Origin: Alphaproteobacteria bacterium
GTDB taxonomy: Bacteria; Pseudomonadota; Alphaproteobacteria; Rhizobiales; Rhizobiaceae
Length of the DNA: 10,870 nt
Direction: 5' to 3'
Assembly (NCBI GenBank): GCA_030428345.1
Contig: JAUIBM010000044.1
Coordinates: forward strand, 1 to 10,870
How positions within the stretch are numbered: the first letter of the stretch is position 1; every line of letters starts with the position of its first letter. Below the pieces are notes generated by a model, which saw only the letters and a program-made list of their open reading frames with translations, ran no database searches and had not been told where the DNA came from. The translations under genes and the position numbers were made by a program. Below are positions 1 to 6,876 of the stretch, in pieces.

Positions 1-1
1 G

Positions 2-415
2 AAGCCGATCCTGAACAATGTGCCGACCTGGGACTGCAGCAACAAGGACGACCTGGCCTATGTCCTCGACAAGCTGGAGGAACTCGTCGTCAAGGAAGTG
101 CATGGTTCGGGCGGCTACGGCATGCTGGTCGGCCCGGCGTCGACCCGCAAGGACCGCGAGGAATTCCGCAAGCGGCTGAAGGCCCGGCCCGGCAACTACA
201 TCGCGCAGCCCACGCTCGCGCTCTCCACTTGCCCGACCTATGTCGATCGCGGCATCGCGCCGCGCCATGTGGACCTGCGGCCCTTCGTGCTGGTCGGCGA
301 TCGGATCCGCATTTCGCCCGGCGGCCTGACCCGCGTCGCGCTCAAGCGCGGATCCCTCGTGGTCAATTCCTCCCAGGGCGGCGGGACCAAGGACACGTGG
401 GTCTTGGAGGAATGA
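2..415 (+). CDS. Circularly permuted ATP-grasp protein, C-terminal part (5' truncated by window edge)
   Basis: This is the last 137 residues of a protein whose family is usually about 470 residues; the frame is open from base 2 to the TGA at 413-415. The sequence carries typical ATP-grasp type 2 (DUF404/DUF407) C-terminal motifs: VVKEVHGSGGYGMLVGP near visible residue 35, YIAQPTLALSTCP near 75, RHVDLRPFVL near 95, and the terminal run NSSQGGGTKDTWVL. The KEVHGSGGYGM stretch is the Gly-rich nucleotide-binding part of the fold, and the DLRPF and NSSQGGG parts supply likely metal and phosphate contacts. The family is inferred to be an ATP-dependent amide or peptide ligase in the cytoplasm; no substrate is established. 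It lies directly upstream of alpha-E, transglutaminase and Anbu genes on the same strand, the classic cluster order. An ATG at 412 overlaps its stop codon. Confidence 0.95.
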   Translation, partial: KPILNNVPTWDCSNKDDLAYVLDKLEELVVKEVHGSGGYGMLVGPASTRKDREEFRKRLKARPGNYIAQPTLALSTCPTYVDRGIAPRHVDLRPFVLVGDRIRISPGGLTRVALKRGSLVVNSSQGGGTKDTWVLEE

Positions 416-489
416 GGAGGACTTGCAGAAATGGCGGGTCTTGCGGGAGTGAGGCAATTCCAATGACGGCTCTGTGGGGACGTTCGTAA
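412..489 (+). other. Possible coupling micro-ORF(s) spanning the ATP-grasp to alpha-E gap
   Basis: A 25-codon frame starts at ATG 412, overlapping the TGA of the ATP-grasp gene (ATGA), and ends at TAA 487-489, overlapping the ATG of the alpha-E gene (TAATG). Inside it, a second frame starts at ATG 431, ten bases after a consensus AGGAGG at 415-420, encodes 11 residues, and stops at TGA 464-466. That stop overlaps an ATG at 463 which is in the 25-codon frame. Either route would pass ribosomes from one large gene to the next. The peptides have no recognisable domain, so a role in translational coupling is more likely than a functional product. Short frames arise readily in GC-rich DNA, so this is tentative. 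Confidence 0.3.
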
Positions 490-1433
490 TGCTCGGCAGG
501 ACCGCATCGAATCTGTACTGGCTGTGCCGCTACATGGAGCGCGCCGAGAACATGGCGCGCCTCATGGATGTCGGCTATCGCATGTCGCTGACGCCGGGCC
601 TGGACAGCAGCCACCGCGACCAGTGGGAATCGACGCTGCAGGCGGCGGGAGTCGCCGAACCGTTCTTCGCGCGCAACGAGACGGCGAATCTCAACGCCAT
701 TCGCGACTTCATGCTGTTCGACGAGTCCAATCCTTCCTCCGTCCTCAGCTGCATCGCTTCTGCCCGTTCCAACGCGCGCTCCGTGCGTACCGCGATCACC
801 ACGGAGATGTGGGAGAGCATCAACGAGACCTGGCTGGAATTCACCCAGAAGCGCCGCAAAGCGGTTCTCGCAAACGACCTCCCGGCCCTGTTCGACTGGA
901 TCAAGCGCAATACGGCGCGTTTCCGCGGCGCCATGCTCAACACGATCCTGCGCAATGACGGCTTTTCCTTCTGCCAATTGGGGGTTTTCGCCGAACGCGC
1001 CGACAACACCGCCCGCATTCTCGACGTCAAATATTTCGTCCTGTTGCCCAGCTTCGACCTGGTGGGCAGCGAGGTAGACCTGCGGCAATGGTCGATGATC
1101 CTGCGCGCTGCCTCGGCGCATCGATCCTACCGTCACTTCTATCGCGACCGCTTCAAGGCCTCCAATATCGCCGACTTCCTGATCCTGCGTCGCGAGATGC
1201 CGCGTTCGCTTTCGCATTGCTATCATCTGATCACCCAGACGCTGGGCGACCTGGAATCGTTTTACGGCAACCGGTATCAATGCCATGATGCCGCCTCGCG
1301 GGTGCATGCCAAGCTGCAAGGCACCGACATGGACACAATCTTTCGCCAAGGCCTGCACGAGTTCCTTTCCGATTTCATCGCCAGCAACAACACTGTCGAT
1401 GTGGCCATTGCCGAAGCTTACAACTTTAATTGA
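489..1433 (+). CDS. Alpha-E domain protein (DUF403 family)
   Basis: This 314-residue protein is full length for the alpha-E (DUF403) family. It opens with MLGRTASNLYWLCRYMERAE, the conserved start of the family, which favours ATG 489 over the in-frame GTG at 474. Two related motifs, ERAENMARLMD near residues 17-27 and ERADNTARILD near 169-179, suggest an internal helical duplication; SARSNARSVR near 91-100 is also conserved. The protein is predicted to be all-helical and cytoplasmic, with no signal peptide or membrane segment. Its biochemical role is not established. It nearly always accompanies the circularly permuted ATP-grasp and transglutaminase genes and is thought to assist the ligase or handle its product. 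A short gap of 12 bases separates it from the next gene, so the two are surely co-transcribed. Confidence 0.95.
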   Translation: MLGRTASNLYWLCRYMERAENMARLMDVGYRMSLTPGLDSSHRDQWESTLQAAGVAEPFFARNETANLNAIRDFMLFDESNPSSVLSCIASARSNARSVRTAITTEMWESINETWLEFTQKRRKAVLANDLPALFDWIKRNTARFRGAMLNTILRNDGFSFCQLGVFAERADNTARILDVKYFVLLPSFDLVGSEVDLRQWSMILRAASAHRSYRHFYRDRFKASNIADFLILRREMPRSLSHCYHLITQTLGDLESFYGNRYQCHDAASRVHAKLQGTDMDTIFRQGLHEFLSDFIASNNTVDVAIAEAYNFN

Positions 1434-1445
1434 TCGGCATTGACG

Positions 1446-2288
1446 ATGCGCATCGCGATCGACCATCTCACTGAATACACATACGAAAGTCCCGCGCGCT
1501 ATGGCGTGCAGGAACTGCGCCTGACGCCGGTGGATACGCGCGGACAGAAGGTCGTCGAATGGTCGATCGAGGCGCCGGGAATCGAAGGCGCGGCCGAGTT
1601 TCGCGATTGCTGGGGCAACCGCGTCAAACTGGTGAACCAGACGGACGAACGCAGCGAGCTGGCGATTCGCATTCGCGGGATCGTGGAGACCAGCGCGGAC
1701 GACGGCATTGTCGGCTTCTTGGAGGGCGAACCGCCCTCGCGCATTTTCGTGCGCGAGAGCCCGCTGACGATGCCGGATCGCGCCCTGAAATCCATGGCCT
1801 CCTCGCTGGAAGGCCGCCACGACGACCCGCTTTCGCTCTATCACGCCCTGATGGAGACGATCTTCGAGCGCATGACCTTCACCACCGACGTCACCGACGC
1901 CGATACCAGCGCCGCCGAGGCGCTGGCGGCCGGGCAGGGGGTGTGCCAGGACTTTGCGCATGTCTTCATCGCGGTCTGCCGGATTCTCGGGTATCCGGCG
2001 CGCTATGTCACCGGCTATCTGGCGATGCCGGAGACGCTGGAACAGGCCGAGGCCCACCATGCATGGGCCGAAGCGGAGGTTCCGGGCCTTGGATGGGTCG
2101 GCTTCGATCCCGCCAATGAATTATGTCCGGATGAACGTTACGTTCGCCTTGCTTGCGGCCCCGATGCCAGCTACGCAGCACCGGTGCGCGGCATCCGGCG
2201 TGGCTCGGGCGTGGGGCAGCTGTCGGTTTCGGTCACCGCATCTGTCCAGAATCAGAGCCAGAGTCAGACCGGGCAGTTGCAGCAGTGA
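1446..2288 (+). CDS. Transglutaminase-like cysteine peptidase
   Basis: This is a 280-residue transglutaminase-fold protein. The N-terminal part (about residues 1-80, starting MRIAIDHLTEYTYESPARYG) matches the bacterial transglutaminase-like N-terminal beta domain. The core follows, with a complete catalytic triad: Cys167 in GQGVCQDFAH, His205 in AEAHHAW, and Asp221 in WVGFDPAN. ATG 1446 is chosen because the N-terminal domain starts there; a TTG at 1440 is in frame but adds only two residues. The tail (about 265-280) is rich in Gln and Ser and probably flexible. There is no signal peptide, so cytoplasmic action is likely. In this cluster it is thought to hydrolyse, or possibly transfer, amide bonds made by the ATP-grasp ligase; the substrate is unknown. 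It starts 12 bases after the alpha-E gene. Confidence 0.95.
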   Translation: MRIAIDHLTEYTYESPARYGVQELRLTPVDTRGQKVVEWSIEAPGIEGAAEFRDCWGNRVKLVNQTDERSELAIRIRGIVETSADDGIVGFLEGEPPSRIFVRESPLTMPDRALKSMASSLEGRHDDPLSLYHALMETIFERMTFTTDVTDADTSAAEALAAGQGVCQDFAHVFIAVCRILGYPARYVTGYLAMPETLEQAEAHHAWAEAEVPGLGWVGFDPANELCPDERYVRLACGPDASYAAPVRGIRRGSGVGQLSVSVTASVQNQSQSQTGQLQQ

Positions 2289-2289
2289 T

Positions 2290-2322
2290 ATGGAGCGCGC
2301 AGCCGCGCGCTTCCGGCCGTAA
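2290..2322 (+). other. 10-codon open frame with hairpin in the gap before Anbu
   Basis: One base after the TGA of the transglutaminase gene, an ATG at 2290 opens a frame of ten codons ending at TAA 2320-2322. A perfect GCGCGC-AGCC-GCGCGC hairpin (2295-2310) lies within it and extends to 2292-2313 with one A-T, one G-U and one G-C pair. The Anbu ATG at 2337 has no good Shine-Dalgarno sequence directly upstream. The hairpin could therefore affect Anbu translation or mRNA processing, and reinitiation from the short frame is possible. This is inference from position and base pairing only. Confidence 0.25.
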
Positions 2323-2336
2323 TCAAGATTGCGATC

Positions 2337-3083
2337 ATGACCTATTGCGTTGGCCTTCGCCTTGACCGTGGCATTATCTTCGCTTCTGACACGCGAACCA
2401 ATGCCGGTTTCGACAACGTCGCCCGGTTCCGGAAAATGCATGTCTGGGAGCTTCCCGGCGATCGCGTCATCGTCCTGCTGACGGCGGGCAATCTGGCTGT
2501 GACCCAATCGGTTGTAAGCCTGCTCGACGAGGGACTGGCCCGCTCCGCCGATTCGCCGGACGCCGGCCCGAGTCTGTTCTCGGTCTCGACCATGTTCCAG
2601 GCCGCCCGGCTTGTCGGCTCGACCCTGCGTGAGGTCCATCGCATCGACGGCGAGGATCTGGGGCCGGAAGCGGCCGCCTTTTCCGCCTCCTTCATTCTGG
2701 GCGGGCAGATCAAGGGGGAGGGGCCACGGCTCTTCCAGATCTATGACGAAGGCAATTTCATCGAGGCGGGTGACGACACGCCGTTTTTCCAGATCGGCGA
2801 GCACAAATACGGCAAGCCGATTCTGGACCGCGTCGCCGTGCCGGAAATGCGCATGGGCGACGCCGCCAAACTGCTGCTGATCTCCTTCGATTCGACGCTG
2901 CGGTCGAATCTTTCCGTCGGTCTGCCCATCGACATCCTGATATACCGCACCGACACCTGGCATGTCGGCGAGCAGCGCCGGATCGAGGCGGAGGATCCGT
3001 ATTTCCACGCCCTTTCGGAAGGCTGGTCGCGCGCCCTGCGCCAGGCCTTCGCCAATATCGAGAGCTACACAAACGCCGACTGA
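2337..3083 (+). CDS. anbu: Anbu, proteasome-type Thr protease homologue
   Basis: This 248-residue protein belongs to the Anbu (ancestral beta subunit) family of Ntn-hydrolases related to proteasome beta subunits and HslV. It starts MTYCVGLRLDRG: once Met1 is removed, Thr becomes residue 1, the expected nucleophile, which fixes ATG 2337 as the start. Further active-site residues are in place: Asp in FASDTRTNAG (Asp17 of the mature chain) and Lys in ARFRKM (Lys32). The GDRVIVLLTAGNLA segment (about 53-66) provides the Gly-rich strand typical of the fold. Structures of other Anbu proteins show open-ring or helical assemblies rather than closed proteasome barrels. Proteolytic activity has been hard to show and its natural substrate is unknown. 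It ends the canonical ATP-grasp/alpha-E/transglutaminase/Anbu series, suggesting that it degrades or processes a peptide made by this cluster. Confidence 0.95.
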   Translation: MTYCVGLRLDRGIIFASDTRTNAGFDNVARFRKMHVWELPGDRVIVLLTAGNLAVTQSVVSLLDEGLARSADSPDAGPSLFSVSTMFQAARLVGSTLREVHRIDGEDLGPEAAAFSASFILGGQIKGEGPRLFQIYDEGNFIEAGDDTPFFQIGEHKYGKPILDRVAVPEMRMGDAAKLLLISFDSTLRSNLSVGLPIDILIYRTDTWHVGEQRRIEAEDPYFHALSEGWSRALRQAFANIESYTNAD

Positions 3084-3221
3084 CCCGGCGCGCGCCATCC
3101 AGGCTTGAATTGGACCGGCAATTCTGCCAAGCGCTCGGGCGTCACCAACGCGCCGGCCATGCGCGGTGTCGCCCATCGCGGCGCGCCCGCCGACCATGCC
3201 GGCCTCAGCCCGGCGCCCGCC

Positions 3222-4190
3222 ATGATCGACCGACCCGCCCGACCTGCCTCCCAATCCGCCGCGCGGTCGGCCAGCGAGGTGACAGGGGATTCGGCCGCCG
3301 GCTCGCAGCGCGCGGGCGTGTGGCTCGTCTTCGCCGCCGCCTTCGCCGCAAGCCTTGGCGGCGTTTTCGCCCGCTATCTGGATATCGAAGACAATTGGAC
3401 GGTGGTGTTCTGGCGGTCGTTCTGGGCCTGCGCCTTCCTCTTCGCCTTCATGGTCTGGCGCGACGGCTTTCGTGGCGCGATCGCGCTGCTCCTGGCAATG
3501 CGCCTGCCCTCGATCGTGGTGGCGCTGTGCTTCACGATTGCCTCCACCGCCTTCGTCGTCGCGATTGCCCACACCACCATCGCCAATGTCGTGCTGATGC
3601 TCGCCACCGTGCCCCTGATCGCGGCGGGGCTCGCCTGGGCGGCGTTCGGCGAGCGCATCACCTTGCAGACCGGTCTGGCGATCGCCCTGGTCATCGGCGG
3701 GGTCGCCGTCATGGTGTCCGACTCCTTCAGCGGGCGCATCTCGCCGGTCGGCGACCTGCTGTCGCTCGCCATCTGCGTCTCCTACGCCATCGCCACGGTC
3801 ACCACCCGCCGCTTCGCCCATGTGCGCATGGTGCCGGCAGTGTTTGCCGGCGTCTTCCTGGCGGGCCTGCTGGCCGCGTTCAACGCTTCGTCCCTGGCGG
3901 TCACGGGCGCCGAAATGGGGGTGCTCTTTGCCTTCGGCGCGCTCAATCTCGGGCTGGGACTGGCGCTGTTCGTCACCGGCGCGCGGCTGATCCCGGCCGC
4001 TCTCGCTGCGCTGATCAGCACGGGCGAGCCGGTCATGGGGCCGATCTGGGTCTGGCTTGTGCATGGCGAGGAGCCGTCTCCGCGCACGCTCATCGGCGGG
4101 GCGATCGTCATCGCGGCCTTGCTCTGGTACGTTCTGCGCCAGATGGGCGGCGCGCGACGCAGCGGCGGGCGGGGCCCGTCCGCGGCCTGA
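3222..4190 (+). CDS. EamA/DMT-superfamily transporter
   Basis: This is an inner-membrane protein of about 322 residues with roughly ten hydrophobic segments arranged as two EamA repeats, beginning with VWLVFAAAFAASLGGVFARY near residue 34 and repeating near 170. Typical family features include the FWRSFWACAFLF segment after helix 2, TIANVVLMLATVPLIAAGLAW with the following FGER turn, and the equivalent ALISTGEPVMGPIWVW in the second half. DMT carriers export or import small metabolites such as amino acids; no substrate can be assigned here. The start is uncertain: the frame is open from TTG 3105, with ATG at 3159 and 3222, and none has a clear Shine-Dalgarno sequence. ATG 3222 gives the usual family length, but still leaves a polar, probably disordered lead of about 30 residues. 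It follows Anbu by about 140 bases and may export a product of the cluster; this is speculative. Confidence 0.9.
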   Translation: MIDRPARPASQSAARSASEVTGDSAAGSQRAGVWLVFAAAFAASLGGVFARYLDIEDNWTVVFWRSFWACAFLFAFMVWRDGFRGAIALLLAMRLPSIVVALCFTIASTAFVVAIAHTTIANVVLMLATVPLIAAGLAWAAFGERITLQTGLAIALVIGGVAVMVSDSFSGRISPVGDLLSLAICVSYAIATVTTRRFAHVRMVPAVFAGVFLAGLLAAFNASSLAVTGAEMGVLFAFGALNLGLGLALFVTGARLIPAALAALISTGEPVMGPIWVWLVHGEEPSPRTLIGGAIVIAALLWYVLRQMGGARRSGGRGPSAA

Positions 4191-4305
4191 ACTTGCGCCG
4201 CCCCGCTCGCTCACGCGGAAGTGTTGGCCGCCTGGGGCCGCCGCCTTGTTCACGCCTTTTCGAGGGTGTGATCTGCGAGGGGATCCGAAGGGGCCGAACC
4301 GCTAC

Positions 4306-4311
4306 AGGAGG
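4306..4311 (+). promoter_or_regulatory. Ribosome binding site AGGAGG
   Basis: A consensus AGGAGG lies ten bases before ATG 4322. It supports a separate small gene there, rather than the tail of the longer open frame that runs through the transporter gene in another phase. Confidence 0.7.
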
Positions 4312-4321
4312 CGACAACGCC

Positions 4322-4612
4322 ATGAAGCACATCATCATGAACACCCGGGCAGGAACGAGCCGCGGCGCGCGCGCCGCAATTGCGCTGGCCGCGCTTGCCG
4401 GCCTCACGCTCGCCGCAGCGCCCGCCAGTGCCGGCGGACTCGATTATCCGCATTTCCGCGACCGGACGCAGGCCTATAATTCGCGCGCCATCGCCGGAGC
4501 CGGGCCGAACTGGTATGCGACCTTCATCCGCGGCGTGCGCTGCCAGTATGAATATCGCGTCGTGAACGGCGCCAAGGGGCCGCAGCGCGTACGCGTCGAG
4601 ATCTGCAACTGA
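4322..4612 (+). CDS. Small secreted two-cysteine protein of unknown function
   Basis: A 96-residue protein starting at ATG 4322 behind a strong AGGAGG. The N-terminus has basic residues, then a hydrophobic run (about residues 18-34), and ends in APASA, a good signal peptidase I site after Ala37. An in-frame ATG at residue 6 is an alternative start. The mature part would be about 59 residues, Arg-rich and aromatic (DYPHFRDR, NWYATF, CQYEYRV), with exactly two Cys, at 74 and 95, well placed for one disulfide in the periplasm. I do not recognise a family. It lies 131 bases after the transporter gene on the same strand and may be co-transcribed or have its own promoter; no convincing -35/-10 pair was seen. 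The coding call rests on signal peptide, ribosome site and frame composition. Confidence 0.75.
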   Translation: MKHIIMNTRAGTSRGARAAIALAALAGLTLAAAPASAGGLDYPHFRDRTQAYNSRAIAGAGPNWYATFIRGVRCQYEYRVVNGAKGPQRVRVEICN

Positions 4613-4937
4613 GGCGCCGGCCGCCGCGTCATCCCTGACGTCTTGTCGATGCGCCCGCCCGCGCCGGTAATTGCGGCCGGGCGGTTCATCCGTGCGCCGC
4701 AGACTGCGCGGCGATTGGCGCAATCTCGCAGATGCGCGGGCGATGGACCGACATCCGGATCCAATTCGATAGTTCGGGAAAGCGGCGGTTGCCTTAAGTC
4801 CTGGTCGAGGAATAGGTCAGCCTGGTCGACGAAGAGGTCATGAAGAAGAGCCGCCGCGAGTTCGCGGCGGTGAACCAGCAATATCCGTTCGGCTGAGCCC
4901 GGCGAGGATTGCGCCGTATCGCCGGGAGCGATGAAGA
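4613..4937 (+). other. Unassigned 3' region with tandem repeat, hairpin and short open frame
   Basis: No confident gene lies between the small secreted protein and the terminator. An imperfect 21-bp tandem repeat occupies 4801-4821 and 4822-4842 (17 of 21 positions identical, each unit starting CTGGTCGA and ending near AGGTCA). It is followed by a perfect 9-bp inverted repeat CCGCCGCGA/TCGCGGCGG at 4851-4859 and 4862-4870. An 18-codon frame, ATG 4840 to TGA 4894-4896, begins MKKSRREFAAVNQQ, but its AAGAGG is only two bases from the ATG. The region could be a long 3' untranslated segment, a small RNA ending at the terminator, or decayed coding DNA. Confidence 0.4.
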
Positions 4938-4967
4938 GGGGGCGGAACTTGCCGCCCCCGCGTTTTT
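4938..4967 (+). terminator. Rho-independent terminator ending the plus-strand block
   Basis: A perfect 8-bp stem GGGGGCGG/CCGCCCCC (4938-4945 and 4952-4959) with loop AACTTG is followed by GCG and five T (4963-4967). In the plus direction this is a good intrinsic terminator; in the minus direction the stem is followed by TCTTCATC, a poor U-tract. It overlaps the final base of the convergent caspase-like gene's stop codon and would stop read-through between the two convergent units. Confidence 0.85.
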
Positions 4968-6769
4968 CAGCAACCCACCGCGATGCAGGCGCCCACGCCC
5001 AGCAGAAGTCTGCCGACGCCCGGGCCCTGTTGAGGTTGCGGTTGCGGCTGCGGCTCGATGAAGACGGGCTGCTGCTGCTGGATGATCACCTGGCGTTGCG
5101 GCACCATCTGCGGGTCCTGCTGCATGATCATGCCGTCCTGCGGCTGGCCCTGCATGATCACCTGCCGGCGGTTGAGGCGGCGGGTGTTCTGCGGCTCCGG
5201 CTGGACGGTCGCCTCGCGCTGGCGAGGGGTGTAGCAATTGCCCTTGCTGGAGAGCAATTGTCCGCCGGGGCAGGTCTTGGCGACGCAGCGCCCGCCGACA
5301 TTGTTCTGTTTCACCGAGCAGACCACCGGGCAGCCTGAGCCCGAATAGCTTTGCAACTGGTTCAACAGATCGGGATTGGGCTCGGCCGAGGCGAGCTTGA
5401 CCTTGGCGGCGCGCGAGAAGTTCCTGAGCGCGCCCTCGGTGCGCTTGCCCCAGAGGCCGTCCGCCGTACCGGGATCGCAATTGAGCCGCGCCAGCCTTTG
5501 CTGGATCGCACGGGTAACCTCGCGCAGATCGAAGGTCGGCTCGATGCTGCGGGCGCTTTCCTTCGGCTCGAGGCTGGCGACCTTGGTCTCCGGCTCGGTC
5601 GCCGCTTCCTTGGACGTCGCGGCGGTCTGCTCAGGCTGTTTCGTTTCCTCGCCCTTTGTCGACGTTTCTGCTGTCGCCTCGGGCTTTGCGCCACTGTCGG
5701 CCTTGGCCGCCTTCAGCCGATTCAGGCGCAATTGCGCCAGGCCGCCATAGAAGGTGTCTCCGAACTTGGAGATGAAGAACTCCAGCGCATCCTGGCTCTC
5801 GGTGTCCTTCACGCTGTCCCATGCGAGCGCCGCGACGCGGGCGTCATCGACCTTGCCGGCCGATGCATTGCCGCCGCCCGAAAGCGGGGGCGCAGCCGCA
5901 GCGTTGTTCGACTGGGCGTTGTTGGAGCCAAGCGCTGCGACCTTCTCCCCCGTGGAGCCGGCTGGCAACGGGTTGAAGTAGAAATGGCCCAGCAGCGAGG
6001 AATTGGTCCACGGCGTCTGCGCATTGTTGGTTTCTTCACGCACCTGCACGCGCACATCGGTCATCATGGTCGAAATCTCGACCCCCGGCCGGCGGATATT
6101 GGCGATCAGCGCCTTGGCGAAGGGGCTGTTGCGGCCCTTGCCATCCAGCGCGACATTGCCCGGATCGGTCGAGAACGCGATGAGCGTACCGGCCGCGGAC
6201 AGCTTTTCCTCCGCAAGGCCCTTGCCGGCGCCGCCCGAGCGTGACGCCGCCTTCAGGCTGCGCGTGATCGGATTGTCGCGGCAGGCGTCGAGGAACAGCA
6301 GGATCGTGTCGACCTCGCGCTCCATCTGGCGCTCGACGAATTCGACCGGGATGGTCTCGAAGTCCACATCGCTCTCGAATTCGAGCTTGGTGTCGATGGG
6401 GGCGAGATAGTTCTTGCCATTCACCTGAATCGCGTGGCCCGCATAGAAGAACATCGCCACTTCCGCGCCGCGCAACTCGCTGGCGAACTCGCGAATCTTG
6501 TCGCGCATGCCCCGGTTGTTGAGGTCGGTTCCCGTCACGACCGTGAAGTTCAGCTCCTTGAGCGCAGCAGCAATATCTTCCGCATCATTGGCGGGATTGG
6601 CGAGTGTTCCGGCACTTTGATAGGTGCTGTTGCCGATCACCAAAGCAACGCGCTTGCCGTTGTTGGCGGCAGAGGCCTGCGCGGCAGCAATGACGAAGGC
6701 GCCCGCCACCATGCTTCTGAGAAAAATGCCGGCGATGCGCCAGGCATTCTGAGAGGCTAGCCTGATCAT
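4967..6769 (-). CDS. Secreted caspase-like (C14) peptidase with peptidoglycan-binding-like domain
   Basis: A 600-residue protein. Residues 1-34 form a signal peptide ending QASA. The caspase domain runs from KRVALVIGNSTYQ (39-51) to about 265, with the catalytic dyad His112 in FFYAGHAIQ and Cys163 in LFLDACRDNP; this is the C14/p20-type family common in Rhizobiales. A short helical segment (about 312-352) is followed by an Ala/Glu/Thr-rich linker (about 355-410). Next come a peptidoglycan-binding-type repeat (about 414-470, with IQQRLARLNCDPGTADGLWG), a Cys cluster (480, 484, 495, 500, 512), and a Gln/Pro/Met-rich tail ending in a hydrophobic GVGACIAVGC. Action in the periplasm or at the wall is likely; the substrate is unknown. 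The start is set by AGGAAGAG at 6774-6781. The gene converges on the Anbu block and follows creA on the same strand after about 220 bases. Confidence 0.92.
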   Translation of the reverse strand: MIRLASQNAWRIAGIFLRSMVAGAFVIAAAQASAANNGKRVALVIGNSTYQSAGTLANPANDAEDIAAALKELNFTVVTGTDLNNRGMRDKIREFASELRGAEVAMFFYAGHAIQVNGKNYLAPIDTKLEFESDVDFETIPVEFVERQMEREVDTILLFLDACRDNPITRSLKAASRSGGAGKGLAEEKLSAAGTLIAFSTDPGNVALDGKGRNSPFAKALIANIRRPGVEISTMMTDVRVQVREETNNAQTPWTNSSLLGHFYFNPLPAGSTGEKVAALGSNNAQSNNAAAAPPLSGGGNASAGKVDDARVAALAWDSVKDTESQDALEFFISKFGDTFYGGLAQLRLNRLKAAKADSGAKPEATAETSTKGEETKQPEQTAATSKEAATEPETKVASLEPKESARSIEPTFDLREVTRAIQQRLARLNCDPGTADGLWGKRTEGALRNFSRAAKVKLASAEPNPDLLNQLQSYSGSGCPVVCSVKQNNVGGRCVAKTCPGGQLLSSKGNCYTPRQREATVQPEPQNTRRLNRRQVIMQGQPQDGMIMQQDPQMVPQRQVIIQQQQPVFIEPQPQPQPQQGPGVGRLLLGVGACIAVGC

Positions 6770-6797
6770 CGTTCTCTTCCTTTTGTCTCAGCTGCGA

Positions 6798-6826
6798 AGT
6801 CTAACTGACGCAGCGTTACGCAGCAA
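6798..6826 (-). promoter_or_regulatory. Candidate sigma-70-type promoter for the caspase-like gene
   Basis: On the minus strand TTGCTG (6821-6826) and TAGACT (6798-6803) are separated by exactly 17 bases and lie about 30 bases upstream of the ATG. Matches to the consensus hexamers are only 3/6 and 4/6, so this is a weak call. The spacer contains a partial direct repeat of GCTGCGT. Confidence 0.25.
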
Positions 6827-6876
6827 GGTAAAGCCCGATGCGCAGCGGTCAGCGCACGCGGACCTGACGATGCGCT

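Noticed and set aside
474..488. GTG 474 as start of the alpha-E gene
   Set aside because: The family N-terminus begins at MLGRTAS, that is ATG 489; the extra five residues are not expected.
363..2060. Long open frame of 565 codons on the minus strand, opposite alpha-E and transglutaminase genes
   Set aside because: It is antisense to two well-recognised genes, has low-complexity His/Arg/Gln-rich sequence, and shows no domain; typical of codon bias in GC-rich DNA.
2121..4253. Open frame of 710 codons on the minus strand, opposite transglutaminase, Anbu and EamA genes
   Set aside because: It is rich in Gly, Arg, Asp and His without any motif, and lies fully antisense to recognised genes; a shadow of the GC-rich third positions.
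3110..4321. Plus-strand frame running through the transporter gene into the small secreted protein
   Set aside because: The part overlapping the transporter is Arg/His/Gly-rich out-of-phase translation without membrane segments. Only the end, from ATG 4322, has a ribosome site and signal peptide.
4474..4881. 135-codon minus-strand frame covering the tandem repeat region
   Set aside because: Half of it is antisense to the small secreted protein, codon third positions are mixed, and no domain is visible; I kept only the repeat as an observation.
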